Of a DNA stretch of 64,000 nucleotides, positions 49,101 to 59,710 are shown piece after piece. The stretch's first letter is position 1; each line of letters opens with the position of its first letter. A program made the position numbers and the translations under genes. Origin of the DNA: Mytilus edulis (Eukaryota > Mollusca > Bivalvia > Mytilida > Mytilidae); NCBI RefSeq assembly GCF_963676685.1, contig NC_092346.1, positions 26,363,133-26,427,132 on the forward strand, given 5' to 3'. The notes beneath the pieces were generated by a model. It was not told the DNA's origin. It worked only from the letters and a program-made list of their open reading frames with translations, and made no database searches.

Positions 49101-52100
49101 ATTTATGCAATTTAATACATGTAAGCAAATTTTGATGGAATGTACTTGTAACCTGGAGTGACTTTTAGTACAATGAGTTTATTTATCTTAAATGTACATG
49201 TACACAAGAGTAAGGGAATTGGAAGACACCAATTTTTGTGATATAAAAATATATTTCAAAGAACTCTTTTAATCTGTGTGATTCTTTATTTTTTACTTTT
49301 AAAGGTATTGACTTCAAGATGAAAACATTACAGATTAATGATAGAGTAGTAAAAGTTCAAATCTGGTAAGTAGCTTAGGCTAGTACTTATACTTTAAACT
49401 GAAAAAGAAGCAATCTGAGATTGATGTAAAGGAGACAAAATTCTATTTCAATAGTAAAGAAAACACATAATCCACATTACAGTATACACTTTTTACTTTT
49501 AAACTGAATATATTTATAACTTATACTATTAGCAAAATTGGAGTTGTCTTTCTTCTTTCATCAAATAAGTTATGCCGTTTTAAACCTCAATTCATATAAC
49601 ACAATATTACATATAAAAAAATACCAAAAAAAATCTACCATCAATTTATCATTATGAGCAACATGACTATGACAATACATTGACCTATGTTTTTTACAGG
49701 GATACTGCTGGACAAGAAAGATTTGAATCCATTACAAAACAGTTCTACCGTCGTGCACAGGTAATTCTTACATAGAAAGCTTGATTAAAGATGCGTTAAA
49801 AAACATATGTACATGTCATGCAGGACACAGATTTCTCAATTCTTATTAATTTTTAAAATGTATATTTTCTTTTTGGTAATATTTTTAATAATATGTCATT
49901 CTTCACTGTCTATACATTTGTATTTTGTAATCATGCACATGCGCAACAATTTTCTAGATTCATATAATTTTCATTACAGAAAAAACTCTTGCTTAGCTGG
50001 TACATTGACTTTTTGACCTCACCTACAGTTTCATTTGAACTGATCTTGTATCTCTGTTTTTCTATGTACATTGTTAAATTCTTTCTACAAAGAAAACATT
50101 TTTAAGTGATCACACTTATCTTGGCTGCAATATAGAAATAATCTCAATTAAGATACTAGTACTTGTTCTTTGGCTCTCTGTAATGACATAACTTATGCAC
50201 AACAAACACACAAATGATGATCAAGAATGTCCTCTAAAGCTTTTTACTTTGTAGGAGTTTTGACTATTGGAACCATTGCCTTAACTCTTGTGACTTAATC
50301 GAGATATGCTTATTGGAAACAAGAGATTAGGAATTGACCACTTTTTACATGTATGAAATATTAAGTGAGTTGATCTGCAGTACTAGTTGTTTCATTGGAT
50401 ATTTTCATTGATTTCAGGGTGTTTTACTTGTGTACGACATGTCTAGTAGATCTTCATTTGAAGCTATACCAAAGTGGTTAGCCCATGTAGAACAGGTATT
50501 TGTACATAAGATAAATGCATGTTTCTTGTTGCTCACTTTTTTATATGGACCAAATATGAAATAAATGAAAATAGTAAAAAAAGCCAAGTACAAAGTTTTT
50601 TTTCAGATTTTGTATTCAAGAAAATTATAACAGTTACAGTTACATTATATTTATGTTTGAAGTTTAGGTTTTTCATAAATTATAAATCTTTAAAAAGGTT
50701 TTATTCTTAATATTATGTCCTTTTTGTTAAAGTAAGCTTTTTTCCACAGTTTTGTAAAGAAGATGTTAGTGTAATGTTACTAGGAAACAAATGTGATAGA
50801 GAGGACATAAGACAAGTCACAACCAAAGAAGCTAGTCAGGTAAGTTACTCTCTATATAAATGTGATAGAGAGGACAAAAGACAAGTCACAACCAAAGAAG
50901 CTAGCCAGGTAAGTTACTCTCTATATTAATGTGATAGAGAGGACAGAAGACAAGTCACAACCAAAGAAGCTAGTCAGGTAAGTTACCCTCTATATAAATG
51001 TGATAGAGAGGAACAGAAGACAAGTCACAACCAAAGAAGCTAGTCAGGTAAGTTACTCTCTATATAAATGTGATAGAGAGGACAAAAGACAAGTCACAAC
51101 CAAAGAATCTAGTCAGGTAAGTTACCCTCTATATAAATGTGATAGAGAGGAACAGAAGACAAGTCACAACCAAAGAAGCTAGTCAGGTAAGTTACTCTCT
51201 ATATAATGTGATAGAGAGGACAGAAGACAAGTCACAACCAAAGAAGCTAGTCCGGTAAGTTACTCTCTATATTAATGTGATAGAGAGGACAGAAGACAAG
51301 TCACAACCAAAGAAGCTAGTCAGGTAAGTTACTCTCTATATTAATGTGATAGAGAGGACAGAAGACAAGTCACAACCAAAGAAGCTAGTCAGGTAAGTTA
51401 CTCTCTATATAAATGTGATAGAGAGGACAGGAGACAAGTCACAACCAAAGAAGCTAGTCAGGTAAGTTACTCTCTATATAAATGTGATAGAGAGGACAAA
51501 AGACAAGTCACAACCAAAGAAGCTAGCCAGGTAAGTTACTCTCTATATTAATGTGATAGAGAGGACAGAAGACAAGTCACAACCAAAGAAGCTAGTCAGG
51601 TAAGTTACTCTCTATATTAATGTGATAGAGAGGACAGAAGACAAGTCACAACCAAAGAAGCTAGTCAGGTAAGTTACGCTCTATATAAATGTGATAGAGA
51701 GGACAGAAGACAAGTCACAACCAAAGAAGCTAGTCCGGTAAGTTACTCTCTATATTAATGTGATAGAGAGGACAGAAGACAAGTCACAACCAAAGAATCT
51801 AGTCAGGTAAGTTACTCTCTATATTAATGTGATAGAGAGGACAGAAGACAAGTCACAACCAAAGAAGCTAGTCAGGTAAGTTACCCTCTATATAAATGTG
51901 ATAGAGAGGACAGAAGACAAGTCACAACCAAAGAAGCTAGTCAGGTAAGTTACCCTCTATATAAATGTGATAGAGAGGAACAGAAGACAAGTCACAACCA
52001 AAGAAGCTAGTCAGGTAAGTTACTCTCTATATAAATGTGATAGAGAGGACAGAAGACAAGTCACAACCAAAGAAGCTAGTCAGGTAATTAAAAAAAGAAG

Positions 52101-55093
52101 ATTTGGCATGATTGCCAATGAGACAACTCTCCACAAGGGACCAAATGACACAGAAATTTAAAACATCTATAGGTCACCATATGGCCTTCATCAATGAGCA
52201 AAGCCCATACCACATAGTCAGCTATAAAAGGCTTCGATATGACAAATGTAAAACAATTCAAACGAGAAAACTAACTAACAAAAAACAAATATGTAACATA
52301 TCAACAAATGACAACCACTGAATTACAGGCTCCTGACTTGGGACAGGCACATTCATACATAATGTGTGTGTGTGTGTGTGTGGGGGGGGGGGGGGTTAAA
52401 CAAAAATGAGGAAAAAAATTAGTAAATTTTTTTCGCTCTATACTATCTTTTTATATGCAAGAAGCTAATCTGTCCAAGTTTGGTAAAAATCCAGGACCAT
52501 TTATGAATCTAATAAATGTAGTAAAAACTTAAACTGCAGACTGTATGTAATGTTAACTGGAAGAAAAACTAAGTCCGCTTATAAGTAAAATAAGTAAAAT
52601 ATGGAAAAACAGGTACAAAATTTTAACACAATTTCCTTCTAGATACTAGCTTTTGATCATAAACAAGCTTCTGTCCAAGTTTGGTACAAATCCAGTATAG
52701 TTTTAAAAGAAAGTTATTAAAATTTTATAAAATTTACTTCTAGATACTATCTTATGATCATAAACAAGCTTCTGTCCAAGTTTGGTAGAAATCCAGGATA
52801 GTTTAAGAAAGTTATTAAAATTTCAAAAACTTTAACACAGAGTGAATATTTGTGGACGCTGACAACGACGACAACACCGATGGCGGAATGTAGGATCGCT
52901 ATGTCTCCCTTTTTCGACTAAAGTTGAAGCCTTGACAAAATACAATTTAAAAAGGTTTAACTCATCAGATAGGTACAAATAGAAATACATCTAACAAAAA
53001 CAGAGTTAATCTCTACAAAATTATGTCTTTTGATATTCCTGCTGCACGTTCATTTAACATTACCAAGCACTAAGCAATCTTTTCATTTTTAACCAAAAGG
53101 TCATTAACAAGACCAGGATGTAAGAGAAAAATGTATATGACCCCAGTAAACCAGTTATGTATTGCAAACTTTTTAAAAGTGCATTTTGATTTACCCGTTG
53201 TGTTTTAAAAAATTCTAGAAATTCTCTTTTATAAGTCAATATCATCTGCTTTTCTACACTTTAAATTGTTCAATATCAGCCACGAGTAAATCTTGGTATT
53301 GAGAAGTGCAACAAGTAAGATGAAAATCTTCACATTATGTCAAGATGGTAATAGTTTACAATATCTAGCCTAAGAAAACCCAATAATCAGTTTATAGTTT
53401 TGATATTTTTTGTCTCCCTTAGATATGTTTTAACTATCTTTAATGATATAAAATACTGCTATCACATTCTCTAACATCATGATGTTGGTGATACATTCTG
53501 CTCTAACACCATGAAGTTGTGATAGAAGAGAACTAGGCAGTAGAAATGGGCAATATAAGCAATATAAGTACAATAAAATTATTTTCAATGTTGTTGTTAT
53601 ATTTATAAGTGTGAAATGAATTATAATTACAGAAAATATAGCTTTTATTCTTTTTTTTTTAAGTTTGCCAAAGAACATGGGATAATGTTTAGTGAAACAA
53701 GTGCTAAAAGTAGCAGCAATCTAGAGAAGGTAAGAAAGTAATACAGATAAAACAAAAACAAGAAGATGTGGTATGATTGCCAATGTGACATCTCTCCACA
53801 AGAGACCAAATGACACAGAAACTAACAGCTATACAGTGTAGGTTACTGACAGCCTTTAACAGTAAGCAAAACCAATTTACTTACTCAGTCCAATTTACAA
53901 AAATTTACAAAAATTTACAATTTACAATTTAAAAAAAACAAACAATATTTGTCTGTCAAATGCAATACATTTGAATAAAAATAAAAGAGAAAAATATTAC
54001 CACAAGCCAAACCCTTTCATCACTAAGACCTTTATTACCAAATTATGTGTCATTTAAAAATCTTACTTTCCATAGATGTTCAAGTTATGTAAATGAATTG
54101 ATTATTTTTCAGGTCAATTGGAATTGCAACATAAAGTAAAATATTCAATGTCTGGGTCCTACATACTTTGAAATCTGGGTTTACAAACTTTAGTTTTCAG
54201 AATAAGATTAGAGATTAAATTTTATAGAACTGAAAAAAGTTAATTTTATTTCCAAATAGCCAGTAAAAGATAAAATTGCGGTCAATTGAGATTCCATCAA
54301 TTATAATGACACATTTCAAATATGTGTGTCCCAAGTCAAATCTTAATGGTTGTCTTTTTGTAGTTTTTGGTGTTTATGACAATCTTTAGAAGTTCATTAT
54401 TAACTTTATTCCCAACTGCTGTATCACCCTTAGAGATAAGCATATTTAAGATGTATTTTTATACAACTGCAAAAATTTTTTTTGTGTCATATAATGGTAT
54501 CATGTCTTCGTCTGAGTCATCATCATCCGAAGAAGCATTTAGTTTCCGGACAATTACTTTAGATTTAGTGAATGGATCTCTATAAAGTAGTTTTCACAAC
54601 AGTTTTTTTAAAGTTTGAAGAAGAAATCTTTAATTGCACAATATTGCATAATAGATTTGTAAGATCTTGATATTTGTTTTGTGTCAGAAACTCATATTTT
54701 GTCAAGAATTTGATTACAATCCAAATTCAGAGCTGTATCAAAATGTTGTGTCCATACTTGGCCCAACTGATCAGGGTTCAACCTCTGTGCTCGTATAAAG
54801 CTTCACCAGCAGAGCACTGGTTCTATTATGCATGACTGCATGATGACCTGTAATTTGTATTTGTGAGTTTGCTGTGTTGTTAGGTTGCAGAATATTGATG
54901 AATATTTAAAAAAAAAAGATATATTGTTTAACAGGCATTTCTAGATATGTGTACAGACATCATAGAGTCACAAGAACAGCAGGCAGCTGAGTCAAGATCC
55001 AGTATAAGTTTGGATGAAGATTCTTCTCACTTTGATAGTCATTCTGATTCATCACAGCTCCTATCTGATGGTGGACGTAAGAGATGCTGCTGA
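45774..55093 (+). CDS. RAB15-like: Rab small GTPase, Rab15-like, seven exons, 212 aa
   Basis: Exons are 45774-45897, 49305-49365, 49700-49760, 50418-50495, 50750-50839, 53664-53729 and 54935-55093 (639 nt, all GT-AG, frame intact). All Rab elements are present: GETGVGKT P-loop (15-22), switch-I Thr40 in HISTIG, the Rab family motif IDFKMKT, DTAGQE (63-68), NKCD (121-124), ETSAK (149-153) and a C-terminal RKRCC for double geranylgeranylation. The catalytic Gln67 is intact. The start MSKRYDLLLRLLLVGETGVG, the FYRRAQG segment and the 212-residue length fit Rab15 better than Rab8, Rab10 or Rab35. In vertebrates Rab15 acts in endosomal recycling; the role here is inferred from family. Exon 5 carries an unusual tandem array of its own 3' end (separate entry). 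Introns hold repeats of families A, B, D, F and G and a fold-back element. Confidence 0.93.
46078..46114. repeat. Poly-T tract in Rab intron 1
   Basis: An uninterrupted run of roughly 28 T residues or more, followed by AATTAATTATTTAATTATTT. Simple sequence; no gene. Confidence 0.8.
46597..46641. repeat. Poly-C tract followed by (CAA)n
   Basis: About 25 C residues, then CAACAACAACAGCAACAACA. Simple repeat inside Rab intron 1. The minus-strand poly-Gly/Cys frame it opens is not a gene. Confidence 0.8.
47629..48076 (-). repeat. Dispersed repeat family D, minus orientation, doubled core
   Basis: From TTATGCCCCACCTACGATAG to GGACACATTCTTGTTT. The core AGGTTAAAGTTTTTGGTCAA...GATGAAGTT occurs twice about 185 bp apart, as in the plus-strand copy at 23579. 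In Rab intron 1. Confidence 0.7.
48313..48560. mobile_element. 248-bp fold-back element, TAA-flanked, copy 2
   Basis: Same ends as 24285-24592 (GGGAGCTACCATTTGATTTT and its inverse) with TAA on both sides (48310-48312, 48561-48563). The interior is inverted relative to copy 1: AAAAGGCAGGAC phrases here, CCTGCCTTTT there. The left G run is only five bases and the right C run seven, against about 30 and 12 in copy 1. It lies in Rab intron 1. Confidence 0.78.
49003..49075 (+). repeat. Dispersed repeat family A fragment
   Basis: ACCTATAAAGAATATGAAAA, TGTGGTATGATTGTCAATGA and CTCTACACCAGTGACCAAAT. A short copy of the family head, in Rab intron 1. Confidence 0.55.
50789..52083 (+). repeat. 19-copy, 69-bp tandem array of the Rab exon-5 end plus its splice donor
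   Basis: The first copy is real coding sequence (KCDREDIRQVTTKEASQ, then CAG|GTAAGTTAC). Eighteen further copies follow head to tail through the intron, each 68-70 bp. Nearly all keep the consensus CAG|GTAAGT donor. Two copies read CCG|GTAAGT, and the last ends CAG|GTAATT where the array stops. Because 69 is a multiple of 3, copy 2 reads on in frame from copy 1. Later units commonly contain TATTAA, which brings a TAA stop into that frame. Variants (ACAAAAG, GAACAGAAG, AGAATCT, TCCGGTAAG) recur at distant positions, suggesting repeated unequal exchange. The array is followed directly by a family-A repeat. Confidence 0.95.
52090..52352 (+). repeat. Family A repeat abutting a family B tail
   Basis: AAGAAGATTTGGCATGATTG, CCAATGAGACAACTCTCCAC, CACCATATGGCCTTCATCAA and ACAATTCAAACGAGAAAACT, then GGCTCCTGACTTGGGACAGG. 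The adjacency suggests that families A and B are parts of one longer element. A (TG)n and poly-G tract follows at 52363-52395. Confidence 0.65.
52393..52942. repeat. Dispersed repeat family F, copy 2
   Basis: Begins AACAAAAATGAGGAAAAAAA and ends at GATCGCTATGTCTCCCTTTT and TTGACAAAA. It matches the 13565 copy block by block, including the repeated GCTTCTGTCCAAGTTTGGTA. In Rab intron 5. Confidence 0.65.
53757..53880 (+). repeat. Dispersed repeat family A
   Basis: AGAAGATGTGGTATGATTGC, CAATGTGACATCTCTCCACA, AGAGACCAAATGACACAGAA and CAGTAAGCAAAACCA. In Rab intron 6. Confidence 0.65.
54455..54830 (+). repeat. Dispersed repeat family G, worn copy
   Basis: TTTTATACAACTGCAAAAAT at the left and CTCGTATAAAGCTTCACCAG at the right. 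The inner blocks TTGTGTCAGAAACTCATATT, ACAATCCAAATTCAGAGCTG and TCAGGGTTCAACCTCTGTGC match the fuller copy at 55690-56325. The 72-codon frame at its start is not a gene. In Rab intron 6. Confidence 0.6.
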
Positions 55094-55689
55094 AAAATAA
55101 TAATGGTTCAATGCAGAATGTGTCTGACAGAAGATATTGATGTAACACTGCTTACTTAAAGTCTGTTTGAAGCAAAATCATTACAAAAAATGTTGCTAAG
55201 TCATTCCATTTACTTGTTTTTTAATGGATGCTGTGTTTTGTTTTGTTTTTTATACTGTTCAGTTTTTTGAATGAATTTATAATCAAACTGAAAAAGTCAT
55301 AGATTATATAAATTTATTGAAATCCTCAAATTGATTCTGCTACTAACAATCAATCTCTTAAAACCAAATATGTGTGTTACTTCATGTTAATGTGACTTGT
55401 CAGTGCATTTTTTTTATCGTTTCCTTTTTGTCTATCAAGCACTTCTTTTTATCTGATCCATACGGAACAAAGAATTCAGAATGCTTTTTTTTTTGCAAAA
55501 ATACCTTTTTTTTAAAAGATTTTTATAAAATACTCAAGTGAAAAAACACTCATAAAACACAAACCAAGTTTGGTCAGGGATAGAGCTTTAACTGTTTCAG
55601 TTGGGTTAAACAAGAAGTTTTAGTTTAATTCATTTGAGTAATGGTAAAAATGTTCAAAAACTTTTATGCTATGCTAGGACCAAATTTTT

Positions 55690-56325
55690 ATACGACCGCA
55701 AAAATTGAGAATTTTTTGGTCGTATATTGGTATGACGTTGGTGTCGTCGTCGTTGTCATTGTCAGAAGACATTTTGTTTTCGCACTATTACTTTAGTATA
55801 AGTAAATAGAAATCTATGAAATTTAAACACAAGGTTCATGACCATGAAAGGAAGGTTGGGATTGATTTTGTAAGTTTTGGTCCCAACAGTTTAGGAATTT
55901 GGGGTAAAAAAAGGCCCAAATAAGCATTTTTATTGGTTTTCGCACAATAACTTTAGTATAAAGTATTAGTTATCAAATTGGTCCACATTGAGGTCTAAAG
56001 GGTCAAAAATTAAACAGGATTTGATTTCATCAAAAATTGAATTCTTTGGGTTCTATGATATGCTGAATCTAACCATGTATTTAGATTTTGGATATTGGAC
56101 CATAATAGGTAAATGTCCAATTTAAAATTTTTAAGTTTTTAAGTTTAAGTTCTAAGACCACATTCATTCTGTGTCAGAAACCTATGTTGTGTCAACTATT
56201 TTATCACAATCCAAATTCATCAGCTGTATCAAGCTTAAATGTTGTGTTCATACTTGCCCCAACTGTTCAGGGTTCGACCTCTGCAGTCGTATAAAGCTGC
56301 ACCCTGCGGAGCATCTGGTTTAGGT
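55690..56325 (+). repeat. Dispersed repeat family G, fuller copy
   Basis: ATACGACCGCAAAAATTGAG at the left faces CTGCAGTCGTATAAAGCTGC at the right, so short inverted ends (ATACGAC/GTCGTAT) bound a ~630-bp unit. It begins about 600 bp after the Rab stop codon and may lie in the Rab 3' UTR. Confidence 0.65.
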
Positions 56326-57096
56326 AAAGATTGCATGAAATGCAATCAAAACCTTATGGGACTGACTTGATATCTAAATGTTCCAAGGCTTATCACTTCC
56401 TTTTTTGATACACAAAATATAGTGCATTGATCATAACATTCTATACATCCTATCCATGACCATTCAGAAATTTATCGATGTAATATAAACTCAGATATTC
56501 AAGGCACAAAATGATGTTACATTTGTGGAGAATATTACATTACTTTTGCAAGGATGATGTCATTGTTAAAATCATCTTTAAAAGTTGGAGTTATCTTCCT
56601 TTGTCTAGAATTGCTGTTTAATCAACTACAACCAATGTAATGATTTATTTTACTTCCCACTGATAAATTGAAGCAATCTTTACCGTTCAGTGCTCACAAG
56701 CACTTTAATTTTTATGTTGGAATTGCAATTATGAAATTATTCTGCAATTTTTTTTTCTTGATATTGAATGAAAATACAAATAATTGATTTGTAAGTTTAT
56801 CTAGAAATAAAAAATTGCGTTCCTATAGCGAAAAACTAGATTATATGTATTAACATATGTATAAAATAATTATATATAAAATGAGAAAAATAAATAAACT
56901 GTATAGATCTCCATTCAAATCAAAATCATATGGTAATGAATTGATTACAATAATGTACATACAAGTTTTAGCAGACTGTCTGTTAAATATTTATGGAGTC
57001 TGAAAGGTCCAACTTCTGAGACTTGTTTTCAATTACCAAAATGACAGCGTTGCTAGAGAATATGTTTTATTTTGATACTCTAAAGATAACTGTTTG

Positions 57097-57250
57097 CAGT
57101 GGCGGATCCAGGGGGGGGGGGGGTTCCGGGGGTGCGCACCCCCCTTTATTTTTGCCGATCAATGCATTTGTATCGGGACATATGTTTTGCACCCCCCCTT
57201 TGCCCTGGGTTAGCACCCCCCCTTTCGAAAATTCCTGCATCCGCCCCTGC
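57097..57250. repeat. Fold-back repeat with poly-G/poly-C core
   Basis: CAGTGGCGGATCCAGGGGGG at the left is answered by TGCATCCGCCCCTGCTG at the right, with GCGCACCCCCC, TTTTGCACCCCCCC and AGCACCCCCCC inside. The interior phrase TGCCGATCAATGCATTTG also occurs in the copy at 21412-21558. The glycine/proline-rich frames on both strands are artefacts. Confidence 0.65.
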
Positions 57251-59421
57251 TGTTTGTAAATGGCAATTACCATGATATGGCCAATGTTATAAGGATACAG
57301 GGACTAGAAAATTGTGTTAAAAAATGTAGGTTTTATTTTATGCTTTTCATTGCACAATAAATTAAATTCAAAGCTTTTTAGATAACTTCTATTATGATAA
57401 TAACAACAAACATAATTGAAAGAGATACTTAATTAGTCATCAGCTAATTTTTATTTTGTTAACTGATTGTTTGATCAAAAGAAAAGTACAGGTTATTATT
57501 GTATTTTGTGTACTATACTTTGCTCTTTTGACTGTTTTAGGAGTTTAGAGAATGTACCGTTAACAGCATTTCATTTTTTGATAAACTTCATTTTTTGATG
57601 TCAAAATGAATTGGATGCATATTATATGATCATTTTTCTTTTGAAAAAAAGTGTTTTATCTTGATAATATTAAATGCTTGGATGCTATTATTCTTACCCA
57701 CATGTATCTATAATCAATAATTTCAGTATTAGAAACATCCATGACTGTTTAAGCTGTATTGTTTATCTTTTTTGGGGTATTTTGTGTGTTTGTTGTGTTT
57801 TTTTTAACAAACAGTCTGGGTTTTTATTCACATTGACTCATTTTCACATATTTCGTAAATTTGTTTTGTCAGCTCATGAAAGATTATCTCTTTATATTAA
57901 TTTTATGTACAACTAGTTACAATTTAATGTCAACCATATATAATTTTCAGATAAATACCACAAAAGTTAAAATCTGTCCATACAGGATTAAGGCTTATAA
58001 GGGGTATATGAGAGTTAGTTATCCAATCTAATAATTGGTATTGTATCTGAAATAAGTATTCTTTTGTGCATCTGCAAAAACCGAAATATTCCTAGGTTTC
58101 AGAATAATTGGATTTTGAGTTTTTAAAATCTTTGTTTCTCCATTATCTTGAAAAGTTTTCCTATTTTATGTTCTGTTCCATTAAGGTAGTGAAAACATGT
58201 TATTAGTAGTTATTACAGATAATGTTTTCTATTTGTTTTCCTTGCACAAAGAAGATGTGAAGAGACAATTTGTGTTTTCAAAATGCTAAAAATGAAACAT
58301 TTAAAAGATTTGTTTTCCTTTTGACTTTATGAGAACAGCAATATCAGATTTTTTTTAATATTTAAAGCAAAAACCAAGTTTTAGCAATTGTGTAATATTT
58401 ACATCCTAAATATAAAACCTACAAGGGCTTGGGATATGCACTTGGAATCTTTACCTAGGGAAGGTGTCTAAATACTAATTTTTACATTTGAATTGCAGTA
58501 AAATTCTTAAATTGCCTTTACAGGTAGTTGCTTCATGTTCAAACTGCTTTCACATGGTATACTATATGTTTTTTATGGATCAATATAAATTGCATATTTA
58601 AGCTTTTTGTTATAAATGATGGAATTAAAATGGAAATTCTGTCAATACTTACCACCTTTGGTATATATAAAATATCCTAGAAAAAAACTTAACACATAGT
58701 TAACAACACCAGGTTTTTGTTTCAACCACATTCCAAGTTGTGATGAAATTTGAGAAATGATATGATAATCTTTAAGGTTTATATTTCATTCACTTTAGAA
58801 AATAATATATTGGAATGAAGAATTTAAGATTTAAAGAAGAGTATTACTATAAAACACAATATTTTGGTTAGTGTCACTTGGGTAAGTTTTTAGCGAATGA
58901 AAACTAAAAGAAGTATGAAGATTTACATTAAATGGAGTAAAAGAAGTATTCCAAGAAAGCTGATGAGTAATTTATAGTGGAATTTACTTTCCAAAAAATT
59001 ATTTGAAGTTATAACCATGTGTTATGGAAAATGTTCTTACTTACTTTAAGTATCCATGGAAATATCTTTAGAGAACTCTCCTGACACATGTACATGAAAC
59101 CTGTTTGATGTTGCCCATTATTTGATGATGAGTGATATTGTTAATATGCCTTATATATTATACATATGCTAGTTAAATGTAAACACTATTGCGCACAATT
59201 GTGATATATATATTTGCAAATATTTTTCTTGTTTATATTTTATATTATATTTATTAGTTATTCATGTAATCATATTGTTAAAAATACATTCATATTGTAA
59301 AATATACATACATATTTATTTTATACATTATAAAGTGCCTATTACATGTATACATGATTGTTGCAGAACCATGGATTGTATCTCAAAATTACAACTATAC
59401 TAAAATGCAACAAAGACATGT

Positions 59422-59710
59422 TTAACCCCGGTGCATTTTTGTGCCTGTCCCAAGTCAGGAGCCTCTTGTCTTTGTTAGTCTTGAATTATTTTTAATTTAA
59501 GTTTCTTGTTACAACTTGGAGTTTAGTATGCTGTTCATTATCACTGAACTAGTATATATATTTGTTTAGGAACCAGCTGAAGGATGCCTCTGGGGTTCGG
59601 GAATTTCTCGCTGCATTGAAGACCTGTTGGTGACCTTCTGCTGTTGTCTGTTCTATGGTCAGGTAGTTGTCTCTTTGACACATTCCCCATTTCCATTCTC
59701 AATTTTAACA
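59422..59710 (-). repeat. Dispersed repeat family B, minus orientation
   Basis: Minus-strand reading gives GAGAATGGAAATGGGGAATG, TGTCAAAGAGACAACTACCT, GGTCACCAACAGGTCTTCAA and, at the far end, GAGGCTCCTGACTTGGGACA. It is the mirror of the 12560 copy with the same block order and length. Confidence 0.7.

Noticed and set aside
50789-52083. CRISPR-like direct repeat array
   Set aside because: The units are contiguous 69-bp copies with no unique spacers, derived from a Rab exon in a eukaryotic intron.
51000-52161. 60-64-codon open frames inside the Rab array
   Set aside because: Out-of-context reads of the repeated exon end; only copies 1 and 2 could matter as exon extensions.
57023-57273. Gly/Pro-rich small proteins on both strands
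   Set aside because: They come from a poly-G/poly-C fold-back repeat with inverted ends.
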